From JAVVHH01 sp964613945 (lineage in GTDB: Bacteria > Pseudomonadota > Alphaproteobacteria > Acetobacterales > Acetobacteraceae), in the NCBI GenBank assembly GCA_964613945.1, contig CAZTJC010000016.1, forward strand, positions 1-64,000: a stretch of 64,000 bases of DNA, given 5' to 3'. The first letter of the stretch is position 1; every line of letters begins with the position of its first letter. A program made the position numbers and the translations under genes. Of this stretch, positions 35,709-44,175 are shown piece after piece. The notes beneath the pieces are model-generated. The model ran no database searches. It was not told where the DNA came from and was given only the letters and a program-made list of their open reading frames with translations.

Positions 35709-36812
35709 CTATCCCTTTGGTGTTGCGGTCGCGGCCAGCACGGCGGTCGCGGCGTCGCTGGAGTCAAGCCGAGCCAGGATCGACAGGCCGTTCTTTGCCC
35801 GACCCACGTTCTTGTTGATGTAATCGGCGTCGGCCGGAAATAAGGCGGCACGCCAGGCATTAACCAGGATCAAAGCCGCCTGCCTCGCTCGGATGAGCGG
35901 CACGAGCATCCTGGCGTCCAGGGGCGAGAGCGGCAGTACCGCAGCGTAGCCGGCGATCAGCGCTTCCGCGCCGCCGAGCGCCGACGCCGGGTCGAGCACG
36001 AAATGGCTTGCCGCGACCGCCAGGTCCTGCAGGCGGGGCGCCCAGCCGCCATCGCCGAAATCGATAAAGGCGACTCGGTCGCCATGAAGGAACATGTTGT
36101 GCGGGCTCGGATCGTTATGCGTCACCTGCCAGGGCAGCTCGGGTAGCAGCGGCAATGCCGTCTCGACATAGCGCCGCATCGCGTCGCGCACGAGGTCCGC
36201 TGTCGGCGCATCGGCGACGTAGGGCAGGAAGTCGAGCAGGCCGGGCCAGCAGCCGATGTTCCACAGCACCGGGCGATCCTGCCCCGGCAGCACGAGCCCC
36301 GCCAACGCCGCGTCGAGCGCGCCGAGAGCCCGGCCCGCATGGTGAAGCTGCGTCGGCCCGATCGCTGCGCGACTCAATTGGACGCCTTCGACGGCCGTCT
36401 GGACGTAGCCTGTGAGCCCGTCTTCCTCGAAGACAGCCTGACCCCCATTGGTGCGGATGAGCCGGGGCACGTCGAAGCCGGCGGATGCTTCCAGCCCGGC
36501 CAGCATGGCGCTCTGGAAACGAAAGCTCTCGACGCCCTCCGGCCGGGACGAAATCTTGAGGATGAGGGGCGCTGTTCCGGGCCCTTGGAGAAGCGCTGTG
36601 TGTTCCGCTTCCGACGACACGGGATCGATCGTGCCCGTCCAGCCGTAATGGCGCGCCAGCACCGCCGCCAGCCGTTCGGGCCAGGCACCGGCCGGCGTCG
36701 CCAGCACCCGTTTAGCGGCTTCGAAACGGTCACGAAGAACGCGTGTCGTATCAGATTGGAAGCTGGCATCCGAGCATTGCGCTGACATGGTCAGTGTTTC
36801 AGCCTGGGGCAT
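35709..36812 (-). CDS. APH-fold small-molecule kinase (phosphotransferase)
   Basis: 367 residues from the ATG at 36812, which overlaps the upstream ATPase gene by 14 bases; the ATG at 36788 is an alternative. Kinase motifs are the catalytic loop WQVTHNDPSPHNMFLHGD and the metal site VAFIDFGDGGWAPRLQDLA, as in APH/choline kinase/hydroxylysine kinase proteins. LILKISSRPEG holds the likely ATP lysine. Four bases before the PLP enzyme and directly after a peptide ABC transporter, it probably phosphorylates an imported hydroxylated amino acid or amino alcohol for the PLP enzyme to cleave. Confidence 0.78.
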   Translation of the reverse strand: MPQAETLTMSAQCSDASFQSDTTRVLRDRFEAAKRVLATPAGAWPERLAAVLARHYGWTGTIDPVSSEAEHTALLQGPGTAPLILKISSRPEGVESFRFQSAMLAGLEASAGFDVPRLIRTNGGQAVFEEDGLTGYVQTAVEGVQLSRAAIGPTQLHHAGRALGALDAALAGLVLPGQDRPVLWNIGCWPGLLDFLPYVADAPTADLVRDAMRRYVETALPLLPELPWQVTHNDPSPHNMFLHGDRVAFIDFGDGGWAPRLQDLAVAASHFVLDPASALGGAEALIAGYAAVLPLSPLDARMLVPLIRARQAALILVNAWRAALFPADADYINKNVGRAKNGLSILARLDSSDAATAVLAATATPKG

Positions 36813-38484
36813 CGAGGGCGAAGTCGTGGCGCTTTTGCAATGATGACGCAGGAACGGACGTCGCCTCCATGTCGAGGCCGTCGAGCCAGGTCGGGTCGAG
36901 TTGCGGGATGGAGCGGAACAGCAGGCGCGAATACGGATGGCTCGCCCCGCTCAGCCCATTGACCGGCAGACGTTCAACCACCTCGCCCTTGAACATCACC
37001 GCGACCTCGTCGCAGATCGCCTCGACCACCGATAGGTCGTGGCTGATGAAGATGTAGGACAGCCCGAGCTCGGTCTGCAGTTCCTTGAGCAAGTCGATGA
37101 TCGCGGCCGCGACGACGGTGTCGAGCGCGGAGGTGATCTCGTCGCAGAGGATCAGCTTCGGTTGCGCGGCCAGCGCGCGGGCGAAGTTCACCCGCTGCTT
37201 CTGGCCGCCCGAAAGTTCCCCGGGCCGGCGGTGTCGCACGGCCCGGGGCAGGTGCACCATGTCCAGCAACCGGTCCACTTCCGCGCTGCGGGCGCGGGCG
37301 TCGCGCATGCCGTAGAACTGCATCGGCCGGGCCAGGATGTCGCCGATCGCGATCGCCGGGTTGAGCGCGGTGTCGGCGTGCTGGAACACGATTTGGATGG
37401 CGCGCAGCACGTCGCGAGGCCGGTCGGCGATGCCGGCGCCGAGACGGGCGCCGTCGAAGGTGACCGTGCCGGCCCCGGGCAGGATGCCGGCGATCACGCG
37501 CGCCAGGCTGGACTTGCCGGAGCCGGACTCGCCGATGATGCCGAGGTTGGTGCCGCGCTTGAGCTGCAGGTTGATGTCGCTGACTGCACGCACGATCGGC
37601 AGGCCGTCCGACCCGCGCTTGCCGTAGCCGGCCGTGACGCCGGACAGTTCGAGCAAGGGCGGCGACGGGTCCGCCGTGGCGGCGGTCGCCGGGCTGCGTG
37701 GATGCGGTGCAAAGGCTGCGACCAGCTCCTGCGTATAGGGGTGCGTCGGGGCGTGCAGGATTTCCAGCACGGTGCCGGTTTCCTGCACTTCACCGTGCCG
37801 CAGCACCACGATACGGTCCGCCACCTGCGCGACCACGGCGAGATCGTGCGACACGTAGACGCCGGCGATCCCGGTGGCGCGCATCACCGATTTGAAGGCG
37901 CGCAGCACCTCGATCTGTGTGGTGACGTCGAGCGCCGTGGTCGGCTCGTCGAACACCACCACCTTGGGCCCGGCGATCAACGCCATGGCCGCCGCCAGCC
38001 GCTGCAACTGGCCGCCGGAGACCTGGTGCGGATAGCGGTCGCCGATGGTCTCCGGGTTCGGCAGCGACAGCGCCCGGAACAGCTCCACCGCTCGTATCCG
38101 CGCCTCTGCCGACTTCATGACCCGGTGGATGCGGGTCACCTCGATGACCTGCTCCATGATGCGCGTCATCGGGTTGAACGCCGCCGCGGCGCTCTGCGGC
38201 ACATAGGCGACTTCGCAGCCGCGGATGGCGGCGCGCTCCGCCGGAGCGAGGGCGGCCATGTCACGACCATGGACCAGCACCTGGCCGGATACGATGCTGC
38301 AGCCCGGCCTGGTGTGTCCGAGCAAGGTCAGCGCCACGGTGGTCTTGCCCGAGCCGCTTTCGCCGATCAGCGCCACGACCTCGCCCTGGGCGACGTCGAG
38401 GCTGATGCCGCGGATGATCTCGATCGTGCGCCCTGAGTCGGATACGGCGCTGACATGGAGGTCGCGGATGCTGACGGCGGTCAT
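36799..38484 (-). CDS. peptide-type ABC transporter, fused double ATPase
   Basis: 561 residues from an ATG overlapping the permease stop (ATGA). Cassette 1 has GESGSGKTTVALTLLG, VSGGQLQRLAAAMAL and VVVFDEPTTALDV. Cassette 2 (from about 285) has GESGSGKSSLARV, LSGGQKQRVNFARAL and LILCDEITSALDT, where isoleucine replaces the usual proline. HPYTQELV and HPYSRLL are the oligopeptide-family C-terminal elements. It drives the second peptide importer in this window. Confidence 0.9.
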   Translation of the reverse strand: MTAVSIRDLHVSAVSDSGRTIEIIRGISLDVAQGEVVALIGESGSGKTTVALTLLGHTRPGCSIVSGQVLVHGRDMAALAPAERAAIRGCEVAYVPQSAAAAFNPMTRIMEQVIEVTRIHRVMKSAEARIRAVELFRALSLPNPETIGDRYPHQVSGGQLQRLAAAMALIAGPKVVVFDEPTTALDVTTQIEVLRAFKSVMRATGIAGVYVSHDLAVVAQVADRIVVLRHGEVQETGTVLEILHAPTHPYTQELVAAFAPHPRSPATAATADPSPPLLELSGVTAGYGKRGSDGLPIVRAVSDINLQLKRGTNLGIIGESGSGKSSLARVIAGILPGAGTVTFDGARLGAGIADRPRDVLRAIQIVFQHADTALNPAIAIGDILARPMQFYGMRDARARSAEVDRLLDMVHLPRAVRHRRPGELSGGQKQRVNFARALAAQPKLILCDEITSALDTVVAAAIIDLLKELQTELGLSYIFISHDLSVVEAICDEVAVMFKGEVVERLPVNGLSGASHPYSRLLFRSIPQLDPTWLDGLDMEATSVPASSLQKRHDFALDAPG

Positions 38485-39347
38485 TCGGCGCGGTCCCGGA
38501 TGCGGCGTGGCAGGTTGTCGATGAACAGGTTGACGCTGACCGTCAGCGTGGCGATGGCGATCGAGGGCACGATCACTGCCGGAGCGCCCTGCGACAGCCC
38601 GCCGATGTTCTCGCGCACCAGTGCGCCCCAATCTGCGTAAGGCGGCTGCAGGCCCAGGCCGAGGAACGACAGGCCGGAGAGCAGCAGCACGATGAACACG
38701 TAGCGCAGACCCAGATCGGCCAGCACGGGGCCGGTGATGTTGGGCAGGATCTCGGTGCGGATCAGGTAGGGCACGCGCTCGCCGCGCGCCCTGGCCACCA
38801 GGATGAAGTCCATCGCGCCGATGTTGACTCCCAGCGCGCGGGAGAAGCGATAGGCGCCGGGCGTGTAGATGATCCCCAGCGTCACGATCAGCACTGGGAT
38901 CGACGAGCCGAGGGCGGCGACCACCAGCAGGCCGAACAGCTTGCTCGGGATCGAGCTGGCGGCGTCGAGCAGGCGGCTGAGCACGATGTCCGTCCAGCCG
39001 CGCGACACGGCGGCGGTCATGCCGAGCAGCACGCCGAGCCCGGAGGCGATGCAGACCGAGACCACCGAGATGCCCACCGTGTAGCGGGCGCCCATGATGG
39101 TGCGGGACAGCATGTCGCGGCCGAGATAATCCGTCCCGAGCAGCCCGACACCGCCGAGCGGGCCGAAGAAATCGTCGTCGATGATCTCGCCGACCGGATG
39201 CGGAATGATCCACGGTCCGATGATGGCGACGACGATCCAGAACAGGATAACCGCGCCGGCGACCATGCCGACCGGGCTGAAGCTGAAGGCGCGTCCGCGC
39301 CGGCGCGGGGCGGCGAGGGCAACCTCGTCGACGATCGGCGCCATCAT
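38481..39347 (-). CDS. peptide-type ABC transporter permease (DppC-like)
   Basis: 288 residues from the ATG at 39347, overlapping the previous stop (ATGA). An N-terminal span (VGMVAGAVILFWIVVAIIGP) is followed by LLGTDYLGRDMLSRTIMGARYT, the DppC signature, and the EAA-type loop DFILVARARGERVPYLIRTEILPN. The last residues (LPRRIRDRAE) resemble the usual DppC end. Same operon as its neighbours. Confidence 0.9.
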   Translation of the reverse strand: MMAPIVDEVALAAPRRRGRAFSFSPVGMVAGAVILFWIVVAIIGPWIIPHPVGEIIDDDFFGPLGGVGLLGTDYLGRDMLSRTIMGARYTVGISVVSVCIASGLGVLLGMTAAVSRGWTDIVLSRLLDAASSIPSKLFGLLVVAALGSSIPVLIVTLGIIYTPGAYRFSRALGVNIGAMDFILVARARGERVPYLIRTEILPNITGPVLADLGLRYVFIVLLLSGLSFLGLGLQPPYADWGALVRENIGGLSQGAPAVIVPSIAIATLTVSVNLFIDNLPRRIRDRAE

Positions 39348-40294
39348 CGGATCGTCGGATTGGCGGCGATGGCCACGATGTCGGCCGCGGTGGTCAGCAG
39401 GAGATGGGCGAGGCAGAAGATCATCGCGCAACTCTGAATAAGGGGGAGGTCCCGGGTCTCGACCCCGTCAACCATCAGCTTGGCGATGCCCGGGTAGTTG
39501 AACACGGTCTCGACGATGATGATGCCGCCCACGAGGTAGGCCAGCGAGAGTGCCGCGGCGTTGGCGATGGGTCCGATGGAGTTCGGCAGCGCGTGGCGCA
39601 GCACGATGCGTGCGCGGGAGGCGCCCTTGAGCAACGCCATCTCGACATAGGACGTGCCGAGCGTCTCGATCAGGGCCGCCCGCGTCATGCGGATCATCTG
39701 CGCCGAGACCACGAAGGTCAGCGTAATGACCGGCATGGCGTAGGCGCGCAACATGCCCGCCCAGCTCGCTCCGCTGGCGTTCATCGACAGCGCCGGCAGC
39801 CAGCCGAGATAGACCGCGAACAGCAGCACCGCGCAGGTCGCGACCATGAACTCGGGAACCGAAATGACGCCGATCGTCAGGGCGGAGACGATGCGGTCGT
39901 ATACGCTGCCGCGGTAAAGCGCCGTGGTGATGCCCAGGCTCAGCGATAGCGGCAACGCCACCAGCGTGGTGATGCCCGCCAGCTTCAGGGTCTGCGCCAG
40001 CCGGCCGCCGATCAGTTGCTGGATCGGCAGGTTGTTGACGTAGGACATGCCGAAATCGCCGTGCATCATGGCCCAGCCCCATTGGACGAAGCGGATCGCG
40101 GCGGGCTGGTCCAGATGCATCGCATGCCGCAAGCCGGCAACCGCCTCGGGCGTCGCCGATTGGCCGAGCAACACGGTGGCCGTATCGCCCGGCAGCAAGC
40201 TGGTGGCGAAGAACACGGCCGATGACACGAGCGCCAAGGTGAGCAAGGCGCTGGTCAGGCGCTGGAGGACGAGAACGACGGCCCAGTGCTGCAT
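39344..40294 (-). CDS. peptide-type ABC transporter permease (DppB-like)
   Basis: 316 residues, the normal DppB length. RLTSALLTLALVSSAVFFATSLLPGDTATVLLG is split here into its first span and the PGD motif. GLRHAMHLDQPAAIRFVQW and YVEMALLKGASRARIVLRHALPN (EAA loop) follow, then VETRDLPLIQSCAMIF. It follows the binding protein after a 113-base spacer containing a stem-loop. Confidence 0.9.
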   Translation of the reverse strand: MQHWAVVLVLQRLTSALLTLALVSSAVFFATSLLPGDTATVLLGQSATPEAVAGLRHAMHLDQPAAIRFVQWGWAMMHGDFGMSYVNNLPIQQLIGGRLAQTLKLAGITTLVALPLSLSLGITTALYRGSVYDRIVSALTIGVISVPEFMVATCAVLLFAVYLGWLPALSMNASGASWAGMLRAYAMPVITLTFVVSAQMIRMTRAALIETLGTSYVEMALLKGASRARIVLRHALPNSIGPIANAAALSLAYLVGGIIIVETVFNYPGIAKLMVDGVETRDLPLIQSCAMIFCLAHLLLTTAADIVAIAANPTIR

Positions 40295-40369
40295 GCAGGA
40301 TCCGAACGATTGTTACGGTTACTACCCTGGCGCTTCCTCGCTCGAGTGATGCCAGTATTCAGCAAGAAG

Positions 40370-40396
40370 CGGGTCAGTAGCAGCGCTACCGGCCCG
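40370..40396. other. stem-loop between binding-protein and permease genes
   Basis: An interrupted palindrome: CGGG, then GTAGC-AGC-GCTAC, then CCCG on the plus strand. It sits 12 bases after the binding-protein stop and 76 bases before the permease start. Stem-loops in this position in solute-importer operons often stabilise the upstream message or reduce read-through. No T run is seen. Confidence 0.4.
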
Positions 40397-40407
40397 TTCA
40401 CCGATGT

Positions 40408-42018
40408 TCAGCCCTCAAACCAGACGAGTGCCGGTGCCCGATAGCCGGACAAGCCGCCGAGCGGGTTCTCGACCAGGCCCTTGACCTTGGCATTCAGCGC
40501 GTCGATGCCGGCGTTGTAGGCAGGGATGATGGTGCCCGCGTCATCGCTGACCATTGTCTGCATCTCGCCATACATCTCCCTGCGCTTGGCCTGGTCGAGC
40601 TGACCGCGCGCCTCGACCAGCATTCCGTCGAACTTCTCGCTCTTGTAGCGGCTCTCGTTCCAGGGTGCGTTCGAGGCATAGAATGTCGAGAACAGGATGT
40701 CCGGCGTGGGACGGTAGTTGTTGTTGCCGAAATGGACCGGCGCCTTTAGCCAGTATTTGTCCCAGTAGCCGTCCGACGGGACACGCTGGACGTCGATCTT
40801 GAGCCCGATCGGCGCCGCATCCGACTGCAGGATCATGGCCATGTCGACCGACGAGCCCACGGCGTCCGATGCGGTGATGGCGATGGTCTGCCCGATCATG
40901 CCGGCCTTGTTCAGGTGGAACTTGGCCTTGTCCGGGTCGAACGCGCGCGGCTTGAGCGCATCGTTGCGCAACGGGTTGCCGGGGAAGACGGGTTGGTCGT
41001 TGCCGAGCGAGCCCTGGCCGCGCAGCGCCGAACGCAGGATGGTTTCGCGATTGACCAGCGACTTCAGGCCCAGCACGAAATCGGCCTTGTCGCCGGGCGA
41101 CATGTCGAGGCGGACGTTGATGTCGTTGTAGCTGTTCGATGGGCTGCGAGCCATGGTGAAGCCCGGCTTGCCTTCGAGCTGCCGCATCGCCCGCGGGTTG
41201 ATCGCGGCGGCAATGTGGACGTCACCGGAGAGCAGCGCGTTGATGCGGGCGGTGTCGTCGGCGATCGGGAATTGCTCGAACGAGTCGACGTAGGGTCCGC
41301 CGCCGGTCTTCCAGTAGGAGTCGTTGCGGCGCATGAGGCTGCGCACGCCGGGCTCGAACGATTGCAGGATAAACGGACCGGTGCCGTTGCCCTTGGCAAA
41401 ATCCGTGGTGCCGTCGGCGACGATCAGGAAATGCTGCAGGGTGAAGATGATCGGCAGGTCGGCGTTGGCGGCGGCGAGCGTCACTTCAACCGTGTGGTCG
41501 TCGATCGCCTTGAAGCCGGTCATCTGCTTGGCGATGTTGCTCACCTTCGAGCCGGTCGCCGGGTCGAGATGCCGCTTGAGGGTGAAGATCACGTCGGCGG
41601 CGGTGAACGGCTTGCCGTCGTGGAACGTCACGCCGCGGCGCAACTTGACCGTCCAGACCTTGGCGTCGGCCGTGTCGATCGCTTCGGCCAGCTCCATGAC
41701 GACGTTGCTGTTCGCATCAAGGTTGGTCAGCCGATCATAGAGCGCGATGCAGCGCGTGTAGTCGGTCGAGTTGGAGCCGCGGGCCGGGTCGAGCGTGTCG
41801 GCGGTCGAGCCGGTGAAGCCGGCGATCTTGAGATGTCCGCCCTTGGACGGCGCCGCCATGGCGGGTCGCGTCTGCCCGATGATGGCACCGGCGGCTGACA
41901 ACGAGATGCCGCCGGCCACGAGCATGCGCAGCAGGTCACGCCGACTGGCGCCGCTTCGCACGGCGGCCTCGACGGCGGTGTCGTCGGCCAAAGTCCAAGT
42001 CGAGGGTTTCACGGACAA
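40408..42018 (-). CDS. peptide-type ABC transporter substrate-binding protein, Tat leader
   Basis: 536 residues from a TTG at 42018. AAGGAG lies seven bases before it, a better site than for the in-frame start at 42057. The leader is long, with a twin-arginine motif GASRRDLLRMLVAGGISLSA and an AMAAPSK cleavage region. SBP family 5 motifs are LRRGVTFHDGKPFTAADVIF, GNGTGPFILQSFEPG and LVNRETILRSALRGQGSLGN. Periplasmic receptor for the permeases and ATPase downstream. Ligand unknown; the adjacent kinase/PLP pair suggests an amino alcohol or hydroxyamino acid conjugate. Confidence 0.88.
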   Translation of the reverse strand: MSVKPSTWTLADDTAVEAAVRSGASRRDLLRMLVAGGISLSAAGAIIGQTRPAMAAPSKGGHLKIAGFTGSTADTLDPARGSNSTDYTRCIALYDRLTNLDANSNVVMELAEAIDTADAKVWTVKLRRGVTFHDGKPFTAADVIFTLKRHLDPATGSKVSNIAKQMTGFKAIDDHTVEVTLAAANADLPIIFTLQHFLIVADGTTDFAKGNGTGPFILQSFEPGVRSLMRRNDSYWKTGGGPYVDSFEQFPIADDTARINALLSGDVHIAAAINPRAMRQLEGKPGFTMARSPSNSYNDINVRLDMSPGDKADFVLGLKSLVNRETILRSALRGQGSLGNDQPVFPGNPLRNDALKPRAFDPDKAKFHLNKAGMIGQTIAITASDAVGSSVDMAMILQSDAAPIGLKIDVQRVPSDGYWDKYWLKAPVHFGNNNYRPTPDILFSTFYASNAPWNESRYKSEKFDGMLVEARGQLDQAKRREMYGEMQTMVSDDAGTIIPAYNAGIDALNAKVKGLVENPLGGLSGYRAPALVWFEG

Positions 42019-42078
42019 GCTGTTGCTCCTTGGGCTGGGTGAGGCGATCTCAGGCAAGGCGGTCGGTATGGGGGCGGG

Positions 42079-43458
42079 CTAGCTCATCGCCCGCCGCACG
42101 TCGGGATCCTCCAGCGTCTGATCCAGCGTCAGCCGGGTGCGTTGCAGGATCGCGTCGATGTCGGCGTCCGTGCAGCACAGCGGCGGCGCGAACCCGAGCA
42201 CGCCCTGGGCAAAGGCACGGATGATGAGGCCGTTGTCCCAGGCGCGGTCGAAGACGCGGGTGGCCGGTATCGCGGCGGCCGGCAGTGGCGTCCTGGCGGC
42301 CTTGTCGACCACCAGTTCCACCGCCGCCAACATGCCGCGGCCCCGTACCTCGCCGACCAGCGGGTGGTCGCGCAACGCTTCCAGCCCCTGCATCAGCCGT
42401 GCGCCGGCGCGGCGGCCGTTCTCGAGCAGGCCGTCATCGTAGAGCTTCAGCACCGCCAGGCCGACGGCGGCGCTGACGGGGTGGCCGGAATAGGTCTGGC
42501 CGTGCCCGACCGCTGCCTCGCCCGCGCCCTCGGCGATGGTCGCATACACGCGGTCCGACATCAGCAACGCGCCCATCGGCGCATAACCGGAGGTCAGGCC
42601 CTTGGCGACCGTCATCAGGTCCGGGACGATGCCTTCGTCTTCGCACGCGAACAGCGGCCCGGTGCGGCCGAATCCGGTGATCACCTCGTCGGCGACGAAC
42701 AGCACCTCGTGCTCCGCGCACCAATTCCGCACCGCGGCCAGCCAGCCCGGCGGCGGCACGACCACGCCGCCGGAGCCCTGGATCGGCTCAACGAAGAAGG
42801 CGGCGATCCGATCCGCGCCGAGCCGCCCGGCCAGCGCGTCCAGTTCGGCCAGCGACGCCGCGATGATCGTCGCCGGGTCGGTGCCGACCGGGTTGCGGTA
42901 GGGGTAGGGCGAGGCGATCTTGTGCTGCCAGTCGAACGGCACGCCGAAGCCGGTATGGAACGAGGGTATGGCGGTCAGACCGGCGCCCACCGTGGACGAG
43001 CCGTGATAGCCCTGGCCGACGGAGATGAACTGATCACGCTGCGGCTGCTTCCGCGAATACCAGTAATACCGGATGAACCGGACCGCGCCATCGACGGCGT
43101 CCGAGCCGCCGAGGGTGAAATACACGCGGTTGAGGTCGCCGGGCGCCCGGTCGGCCAGTTCGGCGGCCAGCCGGATCGCCGGCTCGGAGCCGAGGCCGAA
43201 ATAGGTGGTGGCGTAGGGTAGCTCACGCATTTGCTGCGCCGCCGCCTCGACCACGGCTTCATGGCCGTAGCCGGCATTGACGCACCACAGCCCGGCGAAC
43301 CCATCCACCAGCTGTCGCCCCGTAGAATCCGTCACCGTGGCGCCCTTGCCGGACGTCAATACGCGCACCCCCTTGCGCTCGTGCGCATGGGGCGATGCGA
43401 CGGGGTGAATAAAATGCCGGCGGTCCAGTTCGACCAGGGAGTTCGACAGCGTGCTCAT
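42079..43458 (-). CDS. class III aminotransferase (omega-amino acid/polyamine type)
   Basis: 459 residues. GLWCVNAGYGHEAVVEAAAQQM, YFTLGGSDAVDGAVRFIRYYW, FFVEPIQGSGGVVVPPPGWL, FVADEVITGFGRTG and MTVAKGLTSGYAPMGALL (Schiff-base lysine) match the beta-alanine/putrescine/adenosylmethionine-type omega transaminases. It transfers an amino group from a terminal amine to pyruvate or a keto acid, giving an aldehyde. A HAD hydrolase lies 3 bases upstream and an aldehyde dehydrogenase just beyond, consistent with oxidation of the aldehyde product. Confidence 0.88.
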   Translation of the reverse strand: MSTLSNSLVELDRRHFIHPVASPHAHERKGVRVLTSGKGATVTDSTGRQLVDGFAGLWCVNAGYGHEAVVEAAAQQMRELPYATTYFGLGSEPAIRLAAELADRAPGDLNRVYFTLGGSDAVDGAVRFIRYYWYSRKQPQRDQFISVGQGYHGSSTVGAGLTAIPSFHTGFGVPFDWQHKIASPYPYRNPVGTDPATIIAASLAELDALAGRLGADRIAAFFVEPIQGSGGVVVPPPGWLAAVRNWCAEHEVLFVADEVITGFGRTGPLFACEDEGIVPDLMTVAKGLTSGYAPMGALLMSDRVYATIAEGAGEAAVGHGQTYSGHPVSAAVGLAVLKLYDDGLLENGRRAGARLMQGLEALRDHPLVGEVRGRGMLAAVELVVDKAARTPLPAAAIPATRVFDRAWDNGLIIRAFAQGVLGFAPPLCCTDADIDAILQRTRLTLDQTLEDPDVRRAMS

Positions 43459-43461
43459 GGG

Positions 43462-44142
43462 TTACGCCGCCGCGGCCGCGGGCAGGCCCAACAGGTCGGC
43501 GACGCCGCCGATATCGGCCACTTCGTAATGTTCGACATAGGGGATCACCGGCTCGTGGTTCCGGTTGACCCAGCATTTGTTGGTGATGCCGGCATCGGTT
43601 GCCGTCAGCAGGTCGTAGCGGAACGAGGATGAGACGTGCAGCATGTCTTCCGGCACGACGCCGAGCTGATCGAACATGTCGTCGAAGCCTTTCATCCGCG
43701 GCTTGTAGGACTGCACCTGCTCGGCGGTGATGATGGCGTGGAACGGCACGCCGAACTGGTTCATGTTCGACATGATCTGCGAGTCCATCGAGTTGGTCAG
43801 GCCGACCAGCGGGAACTCGCGGGCCAACCGGGCCAGCCCGGCGGGTGCGTCCGGGTGCGGCTTCCAGTTCGGGATGTCATCATAGATCTGTTGCGCGAAC
43901 GCCGGGTCGTAGTCGATGCCGTTGCGGCGGCAGGTGCGCTCGAGCGCGTTGGCGATGACGTCGCGGAACGGCTTCCAGGGTCCCATTGTTTCATCGAAAC
44001 GATAGCTCTTGAAGTGACGGGTGAACGTGTCGAGGGCGTCCGGGGAGAGGCGGTCGGCATACAGCTTCTTCGACCATTCCACGTACGGGTTGTGGATGAG
44101 CGTGCCTTGACAGTCGAAGGAAATGAATTTGGGTCGACGCAT
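43462..44142 (-). CDS. HAD superfamily hydrolase (haloacid dehalogenase type II-like)
   Basis: 226 residues from the ATG at 44142, which has AGAGG just upstream; a GTG at 44154 is also in frame. FISFDCQGTLIHNPYVEW is motif I with the aspartate nucleophile; VGLTNSMDSQIMSN is motif II; SYKPRMKGFDDMFDQLG is motif III with the lysine; HVSSSFRYDLLTATDAGITNK is motif IV, with serine and phenylalanine in place of the usual acidic pair, which may weaken metal binding as in L-2-haloacid dehalogenases. It lies between the aldehyde dehydrogenase and the aminotransferase in one minus-strand operon. Confidence 0.8.
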   Translation of the reverse strand: MRRPKFISFDCQGTLIHNPYVEWSKKLYADRLSPDALDTFTRHFKSYRFDETMGPWKPFRDVIANALERTCRRNGIDYDPAFAQQIYDDIPNWKPHPDAPAGLARLAREFPLVGLTNSMDSQIMSNMNQFGVPFHAIITAEQVQSYKPRMKGFDDMFDQLGVVPEDMLHVSSSFRYDLLTATDAGITNKCWVNRNHEPVIPYVEHYEVADIGGVADLLGLPAAAAA

Positions 44143-44175
44143 GATGCCTCTCACAGAACTCGTTGAAGCCGTTTC

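Noticed and set aside
37039..38436. A 465-codon plus-strand open frame opposite the double ATPase
   Set aside because: The minus strand encodes two perfect ABC cassettes. The plus frame is a composition artefact.
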